Of a stretch of DNA of 64,000 nt, positions 34,895 through 49,800 are shown piece after piece. The translations under genes were made by a program, and so were the position numbers. The DNA is from Diphasiastrum complanatum. Its lineage: Eukaryota > Streptophyta > Lycopodiopsida > Lycopodiales > Lycopodiaceae. Position 1 is the first letter of the stretch. Every line of letters starts with the position of its first letter. Under the pieces are notes generated by a model. That model did no database searches. It saw only the letters and a list, made by a program, of their open reading frames with translations, and was not told the origin of the DNA. The stretch covers positions 19,760,410 through 19,824,409 of the forward strand of contig CM055110.1 in NCBI GenBank assembly GCA_029204225.1, written 5' to 3'.

Positions 34895-37800
34895 ACGGCG
34901 CCGCGCGCGCGCACGCGTGCTGGTTGGTAGCTCCAGTCCGCTGGTCGGTAACTCCATCAGACTGGGCGCGGGTTCTGGCAGGAGGCTGAGTGGACTGAGG
35001 CCCGAGGGGCGGGAGGGAGAAAAGGCCGGGGGGGTGCATAAATGTTTTTTTTTTCAAAAACATCATCTAGGGGTACAATGGGGTTTTTCTTGGGGGTGTT
35101 GGGGTTGTGCATGGAATTTGCAATTGGGTGTTTAGTTTTTTCCATCAGAAATTGTGCGGACCTCAAATTCGTCGTCTTTTAGAGGGTTTAGAGGTGCATA
35201 AATTTGTGATAATGGAGAGAAAACATATGGTACTTTTCCGGGTTTCCAGTTTTCGAATTTCTTTGTCATAGTCTTGAAAAAACCATTTTGGCTTGGAATT
35301 TTTTGAGTCGAAGCTTTACATTGTTTGTCAAGTTGGTGAAATAAAACTATTTTTTTTTTTTGGTTCAAATTTTAGGATGGTTTCCCAAGACTTTTGATTG
35401 GGGTATTGGCAACTATGGCTGATATGGAACCACACTTGTTTGGTGTTGATATGTTGTCACCAGTCCGAAGTATAGGAAGTCCTGAAATTATGAGTAAACA
35501 TTGCTCAAAATCTGCTGGAGCAATGGGCAACAGTATGAACAAATTAAGTTTCTATTACCTAGGTGCATTTCGACGTGGTCAACTCATTTGCACTTCCAAC
35601 CAAAAGTTTTTTTGGCGACAAGAAGTTTAAGAAACCAGTGGCAGTGGAGTCGTGGATTTGGCTAGCACACTTCTCATGGGGAAAGCGTTTTTTTCCTTTG
35701 AATTGACTAAGATTTTCACTTATTCTTTCCAATTTCTAAGTTTGTCAACTTGACGGGATGTTAGGGAGAGACCTGAAATCCTTTTCGGTGACCATAAAGA
35801 TTCGGAAAAGGTGGAAAGAAGATACGAGTTGGAATTCGTATTATGAAGTTGGAATCTAGTAATTCCTGGAAACTCGGCATAGTATAGATAAATGGATTCT
35901 GAAGTTACCTGAATCATTTATTGAATCTTGAGATTTTGAATAAATCTCTGAGGTTTTTGTGTGTTCCAAGAAAATCAATTGATCTTTGGAATGATTGATC
36001 GAAAGTGGACGGTCATCTTGGAGGAAGAACTTGTGGTATGGGACGCAGGCAATTCCAAAGAGATGATTTGAACCTAACTGATCAGTGTGACCATAATAAA
36101 GCCTGTATGACTTGAGATATGCCAGTTGCTATGGGTCACAAGAGGGTTTTTTTGTAGGGATTTTTGAGGTATTGGTCATGACCCCTTTATGGATATCTCG
36201 AATCACAAAATAGGGAACCTTGACTGCTATCTTTTCCTCTGTGAATATATTTGAAAATTTCTTCTTTGTGAATCTTACAACCCGAGTTCATGTGATTCCT
36301 TGGAAGGTAAGATATCTACATGAGTTCCTTGGATGATAGTGCATGAAAGGTTAAATAATTTCCCATAGACTAACAGTGGAATTCATGGATAATAATTCGG
36401 AATAATTAGTTGATCCATGTGCGAATCCTTTTCTGATCAATTCAAGTTGGTTTCCCAAGAGGTAATGGTTTCTATAATCAGAGAAGAATACCTATAGATA
36501 AGTTGTTATGCTGGTACGTTGGGTCAATAACTGTCTTGGGAGTCGGGATGCAACATCCGGTTCAGTGGGATCTTCTGTAAGACTTCTCGTAGACTGTATC
36601 TAGTGTGATATGACTTTTATGGAAACTTGTGGAGTTTCCTGTTAAAAGGGGGAGAAGTAGTTGATAGAAAGTTGCCTGGGTGAAACATCTATAGTATTGA
36701 TTATTGATTGAATCTGATTAGTATTTACATTATTGGTAATGCTAACAGTTGAAACCATTGGCTAAACTTGTTAGGGTATTTGGAGAGGTTACGAGATATA
36801 GATCCGGATCCCTCAATGGTATCTCATAAATTCCAAATCAGAAACCCTTAAAAGTTATTTCTCTTTTAATTTTAAACCTCTACTTTTTAGAAATTTCTTA
36901 TATACGAGACAATTGGATTGAGATTCATATAAAACCTTCTAGTGTAGAACTAGGTTCTGAAGGACTGTTAAAGTTATATGAATTCATACTTCCATTTCAG
37001 TTTGTGAATATAGCTCAGAATCATTTGATGTTTTCAATTGATTAAGTGGAATTTTGACTTCCTGAACCCAATTAATAAACTCTATTTGATAGTTGATTAT
37101 TGAAAAGTGATGTTTCTATCACTCGGGATAAGATATTTTATGATTTTAAGGAAAAAGTCCCATTTGTTATGGTATTGGATACTTATTACTGACTTTTTCA
37201 TATCTTTGATATCTTATACGTTGTCTCCTGAAAACTTTTTAATCGAAAAAGGAGAAGAAAATGATAGGAATAAGACTTTCATGGGATCAACCCATTGCAT
37301 AGATTTCTTTTTTGGAATCCAGTTTGTGTGCATTGGTGGAACTATCTAGTGGAATAGAGGAAATCTCTAGTGATTGTTTTGAATAACCTGGAACTAGAGT
37401 AATTTTGGGGGTTTTGAGTGTAAGATATTCATGAATGGGGGAAGTAATGGTAAAGATTAAAGTAAGGTTCACTGATTGGCTACCAAGTACCATTTAGGTA
37501 TGGATTGGATTAGGTATGAAACTCATAATTGCTGTGACTTACAATCGATACAACTTATCTACAATATCAATAGATAATGATATCTTGTAGACTCGTCCAA
37601 CAACTCAGGCGCTTACACTTAGTCTTTACTGGAATAAACATAGCCAATTTAGTTAACCCGTCAACTATGACCCAAATTGCACCATTCTTATTTATTCATA
37701 CACGGTAAACCTACTACAAAATCATCAAGATACCACTTAGTAGGATGATCTAATGGATGCAACAGCCCACCAGCCTTCACACATTCCGCATTACTCCACT

Positions 37801-40800
37801 GGCACTGTTATTTGTTCAACACATAAGATTCTACGAAAGGCATTAACTTTGGGCAATAGGAAATCCTTTGTACCAAATCTCACACATAAGACACTTCTCA
37901 ACAATATGCTAATGCTTCCTGACTAGTTTATGCATGCAAATAAACTTAGTCCAATGAGCACATAGTGGATCCACAGGATTAAGAACTTGCGCAAAAAAAA
38001 ATGATCCCACTATGATTCAATACATAGCATAAGTCTACAAATCTCACCCCATCTGTATATAGTAGATGCCTAAGTGAGAAACCTGTAACCCAATTATCAT
38101 GAGGAACAATATCTCTCAATGAGTGCTTTTTCATAGAATGAGAAACCAAAATCTTAATCAGAGATTCTTTTCCAAAACAATCATTAGCCAAAATTTTCTT
38201 TATTTGCATCAACTCTTAGTTCTCACTAAACTCAAGGAACCACCTAAACAACCCTTTCTTGCAATAGGATCACCTAATACCAACCTGTTTGGTTCATGAT
38301 TAGTGACTTCCTATTCATACAAGAATGGCTTCTAAAAATTTTCCACACATCTTCTAACTGGATTTCTTAACAATCCTTAGAAGATCCCAACCAAAACCAA
38401 GTTCTACATCTATAGATCATTCTCGCACAAGAATTCCCTCTTTGAAATCACTGATGTCCCATACCATCAATTTTCTCTCCAAGAAAGTCCTTTGCTTTTA
38501 GATCCGATCATCAGAAAATCAAAAAAACTATCTGACCATCCTATATCCAATTTAGGGTCCAATCTTCAATCATTTCCAGAAAAAAAAAAAAAAAAACCTC
38601 CGACTATTGAATTCTCCATTTCCTTAAGTTTTCACAGTAGATGACAATATCATCTAAGAATACCACTAGGCATTGACCCCGGTATGGACGAGAAACCTCG
38701 TTCATAAACAGTTGAAATAACCCAAGTGTATTCATCAAAAAAATCTAAAGGAAAAAATTCAAAATTGCTGAAGCATAAACCAATAGATATCCAATATCTA
38801 TATCTGAAATGGTACAAGGAATTCAATTCCTCAAGAAGATCTTTAACTGCATTATCCGATAATCCAGAGATCTTAAAAACTCTATCTGGATTTCCGATAC
38901 CAGATAAGCACATATCTGTTCCACCAATTACCGGAGTACCCCCATGTTTGTTCTTAATGGATCGCAATAATCCATTTACAATTTTGTGATTTAACAAGAA
39001 TCTGCACATGGTATTACCGTCACATAAAACAACCCCTATGGTTGGTACTATCATCCCGAATTCCTAGCATTTGAGAGTTACAACTCTTAGGAATAAGGTG
39101 CTTTACAGTACAAATGTGAACCAAGTGTCATTCTCGTTCCATGTCACAATTTCCAATAACAAATAGGGTCAACTCATGGTCCTATAGATATTCAGACTAA
39201 ATTCAACTTATTCAAAAAACCGATGTTATGCAATTTCCTTACAGGGATTCTTAACCAATCCAAATTACACAACACTATCACACCTACCTACTTAGGTGTC
39301 TCATTTTCTTCCTCCCTTAGATTTTTCGGTCACCTGAAAATTCTTTTAGCGAAGGTCCCCGAAAATTCCATTGACACAAGCGAATGCTAGGCTGCTTCCA
39401 TTTTTGACCATACAGTTCTTTTTCATTACTTTGTTAAAGTTGCCTGAATCAATGGAAAATCAGTAATATTTGGATCCGAGTACTCTTTACAATATTCGAT
39501 ATACGTGTTTTAATCGAATATAGAGCTACTTTTCAAAAATTACGACCTTATTCCACTTCATTCACTTTAACAAGTATCTGAAAAAACTTTAGTTTTCTCA
39601 ATCCTAAAGATCAAAATCTTTTAGGATAAACCTATCGGTGCATCACCGAGTCCAAAAGGAAGAACCAAAAATATCATTTAACTCTATTAACCGGGAATAT
39701 TTCTATTCCAGAGTTAAACTAAACAAAACATAGTACCAGGAAATTAAATTTTCACTTACAGGGCACTTGCCTGGAGAAAATTACCATGAAAAATTTCTAT
39801 TGCCAATCCTAAATCCATGGATCCAATCACATGGGTAAAACGGTAGGATAATAAAATTATTTTCTCAACAAATCCCCAAGAATTTGGAGTATTGATAATT
39901 TCATTCCCAATTGTGGGTATAGGTGAATTTCACCACTCAGACACCTATCAGCAGTGTAAGACTTCCCAAAACTCGGTTTTTTGGCATGCAACATGCTATA
40001 GCTCTTGGAGAAACCATGCAAATGCATGAGAATCAAGTCCAAAAGGTGAGGCCTCATTCACACATGAGCCACACAATTTTTTTTAGGTTAACCGACTTGC
40101 AACAGCCGCCACCAAATGGCTTTCCAGCTGCGACCTCCTCCAACGAGAGAGCAAGGAATTTGAAGGTCAGGAGGCTGCTCGATTATCTGTCAGTTGAAGA
40201 TAGAATGCTCCGAAGCATTGCGCTCCCCACAGCTTTCCACAGCGCTTGAATAACATATTTTCAAGCCTCATCCACCAGAGAACCAGCATTCAATTGCTGT
40301 TTTGCAGGTCTGATGGTGCGCATCAGCAGCTGGAATGAAACCTCAAAGGCTTTTTTCCATGGCCCTAAATCACTCACAGATCCTCTCATGTGAGGATTCC
40401 ATAGGGCATGAAGCATGAACCAGAAGATCCCGGCAGAATCAAAAGGATTCCCAGATCCGAATCTGCTTCATCTTGACTCCAAGATGGATGTTTAGCAGTC
40501 GCTGGTTACAGTTAGCAGAGATTTTAAATTCACGCAATCTCTTTTCTAAGTTTTCACTCTTTGCTAAAGCAGGTTATTACTGCATCCCTCTCTGACCTCA
40601 CTTACTTTGAACAGAGGTTTCTAAACAAGTTTCCAATCATGCAACTCTTCTGCAGGGTTTTTTCTTTTCCATGCGAACAAGCATTGTTGTGACTCTCTCT
40701 ACACTTGCCTTTATCTGAACAGAGGTCTTAACCCTCACCAAATCAGATTTTACTGAGACTGAGAGGAAATAGGTTTGTCAATCGAACCTCCTCGAGTCAG

Positions 40801-43800
40801 CAACCTACAGGATCACAGGAGTTCTAAGAACTCATTTGCATCAACCATTAATCTAGAATGCATCCACAATCCAAAGTCTAAATCTGTCACAGCTTAGAGA
40901 GTCACCAATTTACATTTTCCAATCAATGTTTTCAGTTTTCTTGTTCACAGTTTGCATGCTTCACAAGAGGATTAGTCTGAAACCATAAATCCTCACATGC
41001 CAACCATAATTTCAAGAATTCCAGCAACAGTCAGCTTAGGTATCCTAGATAAATTGACTCCTTATCAATCTATCAACAAAATAGCCTGTTACTAATCTGA
41101 ATCAAAACTGTCCAAAACATTGTGGACTCATGCAAATCACTCATTTAAAAAACAGATTTGAACAAGAAAGTGGATCTCTTCAATCAGATCATCCTACTTC
41201 AAACGGAAATTTTTCCAAGGCTTCAGAAAATAAGAATGAATCCCACACTAATCCACAACATCTCAAACCAAATTAAACAAGGAGAAGAGCACACTACCAC
41301 CAAGTTTGAAAAGCATGCTACAACCAAGAATTAGTGAATCCAAACCCAATTTTCCTTGAAAAAACAACACTCCAACCGGGATGTGAATCCAAGTACGTTC
41401 CAATTCCGATTTGATGTTGAACTTCTCTCCATCCCATCCAAAAACCGCATCTTAGCCGGGCTCTGATACCAATGTGCTGACCACTAGGGACAATCCCCTA
41501 AGATGAGGATAGGAAAACACAAGAGAGACTGTGGAGCAAAACCACCCAACCAAACTTAGATCCCTCCTAGAGAAACCTCCTAGTTCTAGCCCCCAAGCCA
41601 TGCCATGTGATAGCTAGAGGAGAAGAGCTCTACAAGTAACCTAGACCAAGTCGTTGACGGAATAATCACTGCCTCAATATATAGAGAGTAGGATCCTGTG
41701 CATGAGCACATGCAATCCCCATGCAGGTCAACTATAAATAGGTCACAGCTCTGCATCTACGGCAATCAAGGGTGTTCTAGGAAGCTCTAACTCGGTTGGG
41801 AGTCCTGGGGGACGTTTTACCATCGCCCTTCCTCCACTTTCATTGGTGCAGTAGATTGTTGTTGTTTTTGCACAGCCTATTGTTGTTGTGCAACGACGTT
41901 GCTGTGTGGCAACAAATCATTGTTGCGACGTCAGCCTCTACATCCACCCCTGCGCCCTCCTCTGCTACGGTGCCTATACCTTATGAGGCTCCCACTCCTG
42001 CTGCTTCGCCCATCATCCTTGCACCCACCCCTATTGTTGTGCCCATATTTGTTGTATCATTGCCTTTTGTAGACTCTTCTAGATCGGCTATTGTTGTGTA
42101 CCTTGGTCTCTCAACTATCTTAACCATTCCTCCTATCAATCCGTATTCTTTGCAGCCGACGAAAGCTAATGTGTCCTTGATACATGTACCCCATCACGGA
42201 CCTGTGATTTGTACGTGCCTTTGTATTAAAGATTCAAACAACTCCTGTTTGGCTTCTTTACCTTGAAGAATGACATGACGAATCTTGCTCATATAGTACA
42301 ATGTCTTCAGAAGGACAAGCTCACTATGAGTGCTGAGATCACCAACCTCAACGTTGAACTACAGAAGATTAAGCAGTCCAAAGAGATTCCAACCCTAGCA
42401 AATGACTCTCGGATCCAAGAACTTGAACATATGATTGTTTAACACAAAGAAGAGACCAAGTTTTGGACAATTGTGCTTAGGAGTGGTACTAGCAAATCGA
42501 GTGCACCTATGACATTTGTCATCTCAGCCTCCATCTTTGAAGAGAGACTATGAGCATAAGGCACACAATATGATGTTGCGGATGTTGGATTATTATCCTT
42601 ATCCCTCTAATCCGATTTTTAATCTGCATCCATTCATTTTTCTAGTTGCTGCAGATTTACTCGCATTATTGCATAGATTGCAGAAATACACGGGAATTAC
42701 AGAGCAGATTTACGATCTACTTACGGCCTCTTACGGTCTCCTACGTGGCCATGGACTTTTACGTCTACCTATGTGTTCTTATGTTCGCTTACAAAGCTTA
42801 CGTTCTACAATCGTTTACAGGTCTTTACGCTTGCTTACGAACTTTTGCTCTTACGACTGCTTATGGATCCTCACGAACACGACAACGACTACGAAAAATA
42901 ATTGTCGAGAGACTATTGATGGTTAACAGAACATGCTACCACTTGTTTTGAGGGTAACAACTCGCTCTATCCCTTGCTAGCAAGTAATTGTCATGACACC
43001 TAACTAGATATGTGATAGCGCAATATGACTAAGTGCCAATTGCGATCTACAGCTCAATATGGCTAATTGCCAATTGCTACTTGGTTAAACTACTGTCGTA
43101 AACCCAGTTGGATAAGCCCATGTAGCATTCTTAACTAGTATGAATAGTTAATCATTTTCTGAAGTTAAACAAGACCAAAAATCAATCAAGTCAATTGATT
43201 CAAGAAATCAATTTTTGATAGAGTATTGTTAGCAGCATTTCAATGCTTATTAGTAGAAGTGTTTCAGATAGATCAAAATTGTTTACGAGTACGTGGTTTC
43301 ATCCGCTATAGTCTTGTGTTCGTAAATCATTTGATTTGTACATGCTACTTACTGAATTCAATTCTATAGTTTTATTGCGTTCAATATTATGGTAGAATGA
43401 ATGTATGCTTTCTCATTACTTGTTATCTCGTTTCGATGTTTGAGCATCAAACACTTACGCATATCAATACTTCACTGTTTATGTTTGTCTACGTAATCAA
43501 TCCCATAGATTTTGATGATTTCAAAAATTAGAATCAAACGTGATTCTTGTCGCAATAGTATCGTTCGAATTTGATAGACGTAGTCATTATCAGACATTAT
43601 CTCTCAAATCTTAGGTCGCAGACAGATCAGACTATCAGTAGACTGAATTCCATATGAATTTACAAAGCAAAGCTGGCCAAAAGCTAGATGGATCAAATTA
43701 TCATCATTTGTGGAAATTTAAGATAAAAAGACATAATCGCCAGTTGTGGGATGTTGTCACAGGTATCGAAGGGAAGTTTGAAGATGATACTGATGACTCC

Positions 43801-46800
43801 AAATGGAAATTAAAGGATGGTAAAGCTTTTGCACTTATCATTTTCAATATATCAGATACACATATCAAACATGTATCTGAAAGAAGTATGGGACATCCTG
43901 AGCGCATTATATGATGTGAGGGACGTGGCTTCCAAGTTGCATCTTATAGAAGGAAATTCTTATCACTCGAGATGTCTAACAGTGATTCTCTGCAAAATCA
44001 CTTAAACCAGTTCAAGAATCTCTTGCAGCAGATGGTAGCTGTTGGATCAACTATCGATGATCAAGATGCAATAGGACATTGCTATCGAGCTTGCCACCTA
44101 CATATGAAAACTGGGTGATGATCATATCAACAGACTCAGATTTAACTCTTTTCAAAGTAGTCGCTATGTTGTTGTAGGAAGACAATTGAAGAAGTGGAGA
44201 CATTTCTTCGAATTCATTATCGCATGCTCTATATGAAAACAAGGCTCAAAACATCAGAAGAAGAAAAGCCCTAAACAATTAGTATTGAATCAGAAGCCAA
44301 TACAGAGTCAAGAACAATCATTGAGTCCACCGCCAAAGAAGAAGATGTTTTGTAAGTATTGCAAATGCACTAATCATGAGATTCAAGATTACTGAATATT
44401 GAAATGCCAACAAGAAGCAATTAGATCAACAAGCGAATGCAGTTGTAGAGACATCACAATCCCCTGTTCAAGGTGTGGATGAAGAAGCATTTATGATCAA
44501 CGTTCAGAAAGCGTAAATCGACAATGCTTGGTTTCTTGATTCTGAAGCCACTCAACACATGACCAGTCATGGATGATAGTACACACACTATTGAAGGTGA
44601 GGGTATTGTAAGATTAAGCTTTCAGAATATTATTTGGGTTGAATTCAAGTGGCCTTAAGGGCTCAGTTCATTCCTCCACACGAGCATGTGCGTGTTATGA
44701 ATGTGTGGTTTTTGCACCATCAGAAACACTACAGTGTGTAGGAATATGCCGATACGTACAGGGAAGTACTTCTCAAGATGCCAGAAGATATTTCAAAGTG
44801 GCTTGTTGTGGTACACAAGTTTGTGTTTGGTCTTCGGGAAGAGTTGAGGCCGCATGTGTTGAATGCACACTGTAAGACCTTGGAACAGGCAGTGGTGATG
44901 AATCAACTACGAAGGGCATTGTCAAAAGCAATCTTGATTCTAGAGTGCCTTTTATGCACCAAAAGAAGGGTTCGCAGAAGGTTGGCCAGCTGAGCCACAG
45001 AAATTTCCCGTAGGGACACCCTATCTAGATGTAGTAGGTTCTGAAACACACTTTCTTTCCCAAAATGCTCCTACAATAAATCTCCCCTCAAAACGGAACA
45101 AAAGGAAAAGGCCAAGAAAGAATTGTGTTTTTTTTGCCTTAGCAAATAAATACCTGTTCAAAGATTGTCCTAGGCGCATGGGCAAAAAAATTCATACTCT
45201 ATAGCCGCCCCCGGAAGGGGACAAAAATGAGGGTATGCTGGATGATTTATTGGGTAGCAGTGATGAGGACACTTAGCATGTCATGACCATTTCGGTGTGG
45301 AAGATTATTTCAGATGCACAAGTTCGTTTTCTTTCCACCAGAGCACGAGACGGGTATGAGTTTTCAGATAGTGAGCTGATACGAATGAGGGGGAAGTTGG
45401 AAGGTCGAGATGTTCTTGTGTTATTTGACACTGGGTCCTCGAGAAATATTATCAACTCTTGTGTGGTGAAGAATCTTAATTTGGCTATTGTGCCTTTTGA
45501 TTACTGGTATACAGTTGAGATGTTAAGGGCACAGAGGTGTGGGATCGACAAGTCTCTCAGGCGTTATTTACTATTCACACTTACTCTAAGAATTTAGACT
45601 TTGAGATCACCAAGTTAGCCAAGTTTGATGTTGTACTTGGAAAGCGGTGGCATGCGAGTAAGTAGCCCGCTACAGATTTCCTTTCACATAAGTATGTTTT
45701 CAGGCATGAGGGTCTGTCTCATGTCCTGCAAGGGGAGAGGCCATCTGTACAGGGCCTTCTTATTACCTATTTGCAATAAAGAAGATGGAATTGCAGTATG
45801 CGTGGTTGCGTTATTTTTGTGAATGATGATTCCAGTTTTTGTAGTTTACCTATAACCCACAAGTTAGTAGAAGCAGCTTCATCTTATCTAACGTCATGTG
45901 TAAATTATGCTTTAGCTCAATAACTCAGAGGTGATCCAACAAGTCTGCTGGAAAGATCCATCCAAGCTGAGTTCAAACATTTATTGATTGATAGCATGCT
46001 AGTGGGCCGCCTAGACAAAAGATGGAGCATCGTATTGAGCTCGTTCCAGGGGCAAGCCCGGTATGTCGGCTTGCTTATAGGATGAGCCGGAAAGAGGAGG
46101 AGGTACGGAAGATGTTGGAGGAATACCTCAGGTTTGGGTATGTCCATCCTAGTTATTCACCTTTCGCCTCCCCCATTTTGTTGGCTAAGAAAAAGGATGG
46201 TAGTTTATGGATGTGCTTGGATTATAGGGGATTGAATAAAATCATTGTAAAGCATAGATAGTCGATGCCCATGATTGATGATCTGCTGGATGCGTTGCAG
46301 GGAGCAACCATTTTCAATAAGATAGTTCTCAAAAGTGGGTACCATCTGATACGGATTCGTGAGAAAGACGTCCAGAATACGGCCTTGAGAATTCGTTTTG
46401 GACACTATGAGTTCTTGGTTATGCTCCTTGGGTTAACCAATGCACCTGCCAGCAGCCACGTCCATGATGCTCATGAATGATGTCCTACGTGACTATATGG
46501 GCAAGTTTGTTGTCAATTTTATTGATGACATACTGGTCTATAGTAAGACGGTGGTGGAGCATGAGGTTCATCTCCAAACAATATTTGGCAAGCTACAAGA
46601 AACGGTCTTGTATGCCAATGCTCAGAAGACCGAGTTGTGTGAGACTTGTTTCAAGTATTTGGGTCAATGTAGTGATGGCAGAGGGTATTTTTGTTGACCC
46701 CACCAAGGTGGCCATGGTAAAAAATTGGCTTGGCCGATATTTGTCAGTTACATTCTTTTCTAGGCTTTTGCAAGTTCTACGGATGGTTCGTTATGAACCA

Positions 46801-49800
46801 TTCCAGGGTAGTTGCTCCTTTGACGGATCATTTACGGAATAACAACATTGTGGTTTGTTGGGATGCTGAGGCTCAGCATAGTTTTGACAACTTGAAGGAG
46901 GCTATGGCCACAGCTCCAACACTCAAGATTGTTGATACTTAGAAACCTTTTGACCTAGAGATGGATGCTAGTGGCATTGTCGTGGGGGCAGTGTTGAGTC
47001 AGGAGGGTAGACCAATAGCCTTTGAAAGTAAGAAATTGATGCCAGCGCAACAGAGATATTCCACACATGAGCAAGAGCTATATGTGATCATACATGCGCT
47101 CAAGGTGTGGCGACATTATCTGTATGGTGTCGAATTTTATTTGTATACTGACCATCATACTTTGAAGTACTTCTGCAGTTAGCCAGATTTGAAGGGCCAC
47201 CAGGCTCGGTGGATCGAGCCGATGTAGGAATTTCATTTGGAGATTCGCTTCCGAAGAGAGAAGGAAAATGCGGCCGCTGATGCACTATCTCGGATACTGC
47301 ATCAAATGAGCTTTATTGTAGTTGACAGGGATCTCATGGAGGAGATCAAGAGAGCTCAACAGAGCGACACACATTGTCAGTGTGTGTGGCATGATGCGCG
47401 ATAGGTAGTTGACCAAGCGGAAGAGTCAGTCAAGGTTGTCGCTTCCATAGAAGCACACACCAGTACATATCTAACATACACCATGAAGTATGGTATGCTT
47501 TTGAGAAATGGAAAGGTTTTCGTGCCAAATGTGAAGGATCTTCGTCGTAAGATACTTCATGAATGCCATGATAGTCCCTGCGTAGGGCACCCGGGTATTG
47601 ATAAGACTAGTGAGCTAGTCAAAATGATTATTTTTGGCCATGATTGCAGCGAGACGTCAGGCGTTGCATGGCTTTTTAGGTGAACAAGGCCGAGCGGGTA
47701 AGTCCTTTGGGCTTATTGCATCCACTGGAAATTCCTACAGGAAGGTGGGAAAGTATCTCCATGGATTTCATTGTTGGGCCACCCAGGACCCAAATGGGAT
47801 TGAATTCCGTTATGGTAGTGGTAGACAAATTTTCCAAGATGGCTCACTTCATCGCAACGACCAAGAAGGTCACAGCTTCGCAGGTTGCTGAGTTGTTTAT
47901 CCAGAATGTCGTTAGGTTGCATGGACTTCCAAAGTCCATTGTGTTTGACAAGGATCACAAATTTACGGAAAATTTCTGGATTGAGGTGTTCGCCAGGTTG
48001 GTAACACAGTTGCGGATGAGTAGCTCTGCGCATCCTCAGATGGATGGTCAGACAGAGCGAACCAACCAGGTCTTGGAAGACATGCTTAGGGCATATGTTA
48101 GTGGTACGCATATAGACCGGGTAAAGCATTTATCGCTATTGGAGTTTGCATACAATGACAAGAGACATGCGTCCACTAGATTGAGTCCATTTGAGCTCAA
48201 TTATGGTTTCAGGCTGCCGAGTTTTGTGATCATAGGGATTCTGTGTAAGGTACCTAGCGTTGTAGAGTTCTGACTCAGATGCATCAGAAGCTAGAGATGG
48301 CATGAGATAACTTGTCTAGGGCTATGGCCAGGGTAGAGAGTTGTAGTTGTGAGCACCTTACCTATCTGGAATTTGAGAAAGGAGATTGGGTGTATTAACT
48401 AGTCCCTTCGAAGTCGAAGGTGCTACACATAGGAAAATGCGCCAAGTTATCTCCTAGGTATTGTGGACCATGGTTGATTATTAAGAAGATTAGCCAAGTC
48501 GCTTATAAGCTACAACTACCTGTGGGATGCAAGGTGCATCCAGTGTTTCATGTCAGCAAACTTAAGAAATGTTTGGACGATGGCGAGAGCCTGGTGGAAG
48601 GTCTAGTGTCTCTGGAGGAAAAAGACACCACAAGTTATCGGCCAGAGAGAGTCCTAGATCGGAGGGAGCGACGATTGAGGAATCGTCTCCTCTAGGAGTA
48701 TCTAGTGTCTTGGAAAGGGCATCCTTTATCTGATGCTACCTGACGATTCCTCTAGGAGTATCTAGTGTCTTGGAAAGGGCATCCTTTATCTGATGCTACC
48801 TGGGAGACTCGCCAGGGGTTGCGGAAGTCTTACCCAGAGTTTTTCATCGAGGATCGATGACTTGCCAGAAGAGGGAAGGATTCTTAGACGCCTGTTGTGC
48901 TCTAGCATGGTTCCAGCACGACCAGTTACTAGGGGCTGAGGGCCATGGCATTGGCCAGGCCCAGTAACTGAGATGGACACCAGGGGACTAGTTGGGTCCG
49001 GTGTGTCACAAGAAGTGACCCAGTGTGAACACCTGACAGGATGTCAGTAGGTGGAGTTATGACCGAACCTAATCGTCAGTATAGGAGATGTCTCTGCAGG
49101 ATGAGTAGCTAGCTGGCAGTTAGCCGGGGGTGACCATTAGTGTCACAAGTCCTTGACGGGGCTTGGGGGTGGTGCCTCAGAGTCATACATTGATTACGGG
49201 TAGTGGATTTCATGGAACCATGGGGACTGATCACCCTTGCATGACAGCCATGTGTCCCAGGCCTAGAATAGCAATCAGATAGACTCGAGGAGGCCACCTA
49301 CGGTTGGGTGGATCATTCTTCTACACACTGGCCATCAAAGTTTGGGGAGAGCTCCTGGAGATTGGGGTGCAACATGAATGGTCTTGAATACCCCAAAGAA
49401 CGGATCTTCAATATTGTCACTTTTGTGATTCCAATCAACAATGTGTACCTCATCTAGCAGTGAAGAACAACGATGTAAGACTTCTTGCAGAGTGCACCAA
49501 AAAGTATGAAAGGATGAATTCCTGTAAACTTGACAACGACAATTATCTGCCACTTTTAATGTATATTGTTAGGGGATTTGGTGCTAGAAATCCTAATTTG
49601 TTGTTAGATTTGTGTTACGCCAATCTAAGCACACAAGAGCTCTGTTGTCTGGAGTATAAGCATGGAGTAAGTGTCATGTTTGAGTTAACCGTAGCTGCTT
49701 TGTGCCTCTGTTTGGCTTGTTAAACCATTCAATTAGACTTTTTGGTTTTATGTTGATCTTCTTGAATTTCTAAAAACCTACTCCAGCTCACTTCCTTTTT

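Noticed and set aside
38650-39054. 134-codon minus-strand frame
   Set aside because: Not the RT frame; the genuine RT reading (FLDD) lies in another frame of the same strand and covers only the end of this stretch.
39923-40249. 108-codon plus-strand frame
   Set aside because: No recognisable domain; lies inside the minus-strand Ty3 remnant.
49335-49553. Minus-strand frame ending with an [14 protein letters not shown]-type sequence
   Set aside because: Looks protein-like but too short to assign; could be a retroelement scrap. Not enough evidence to name it.
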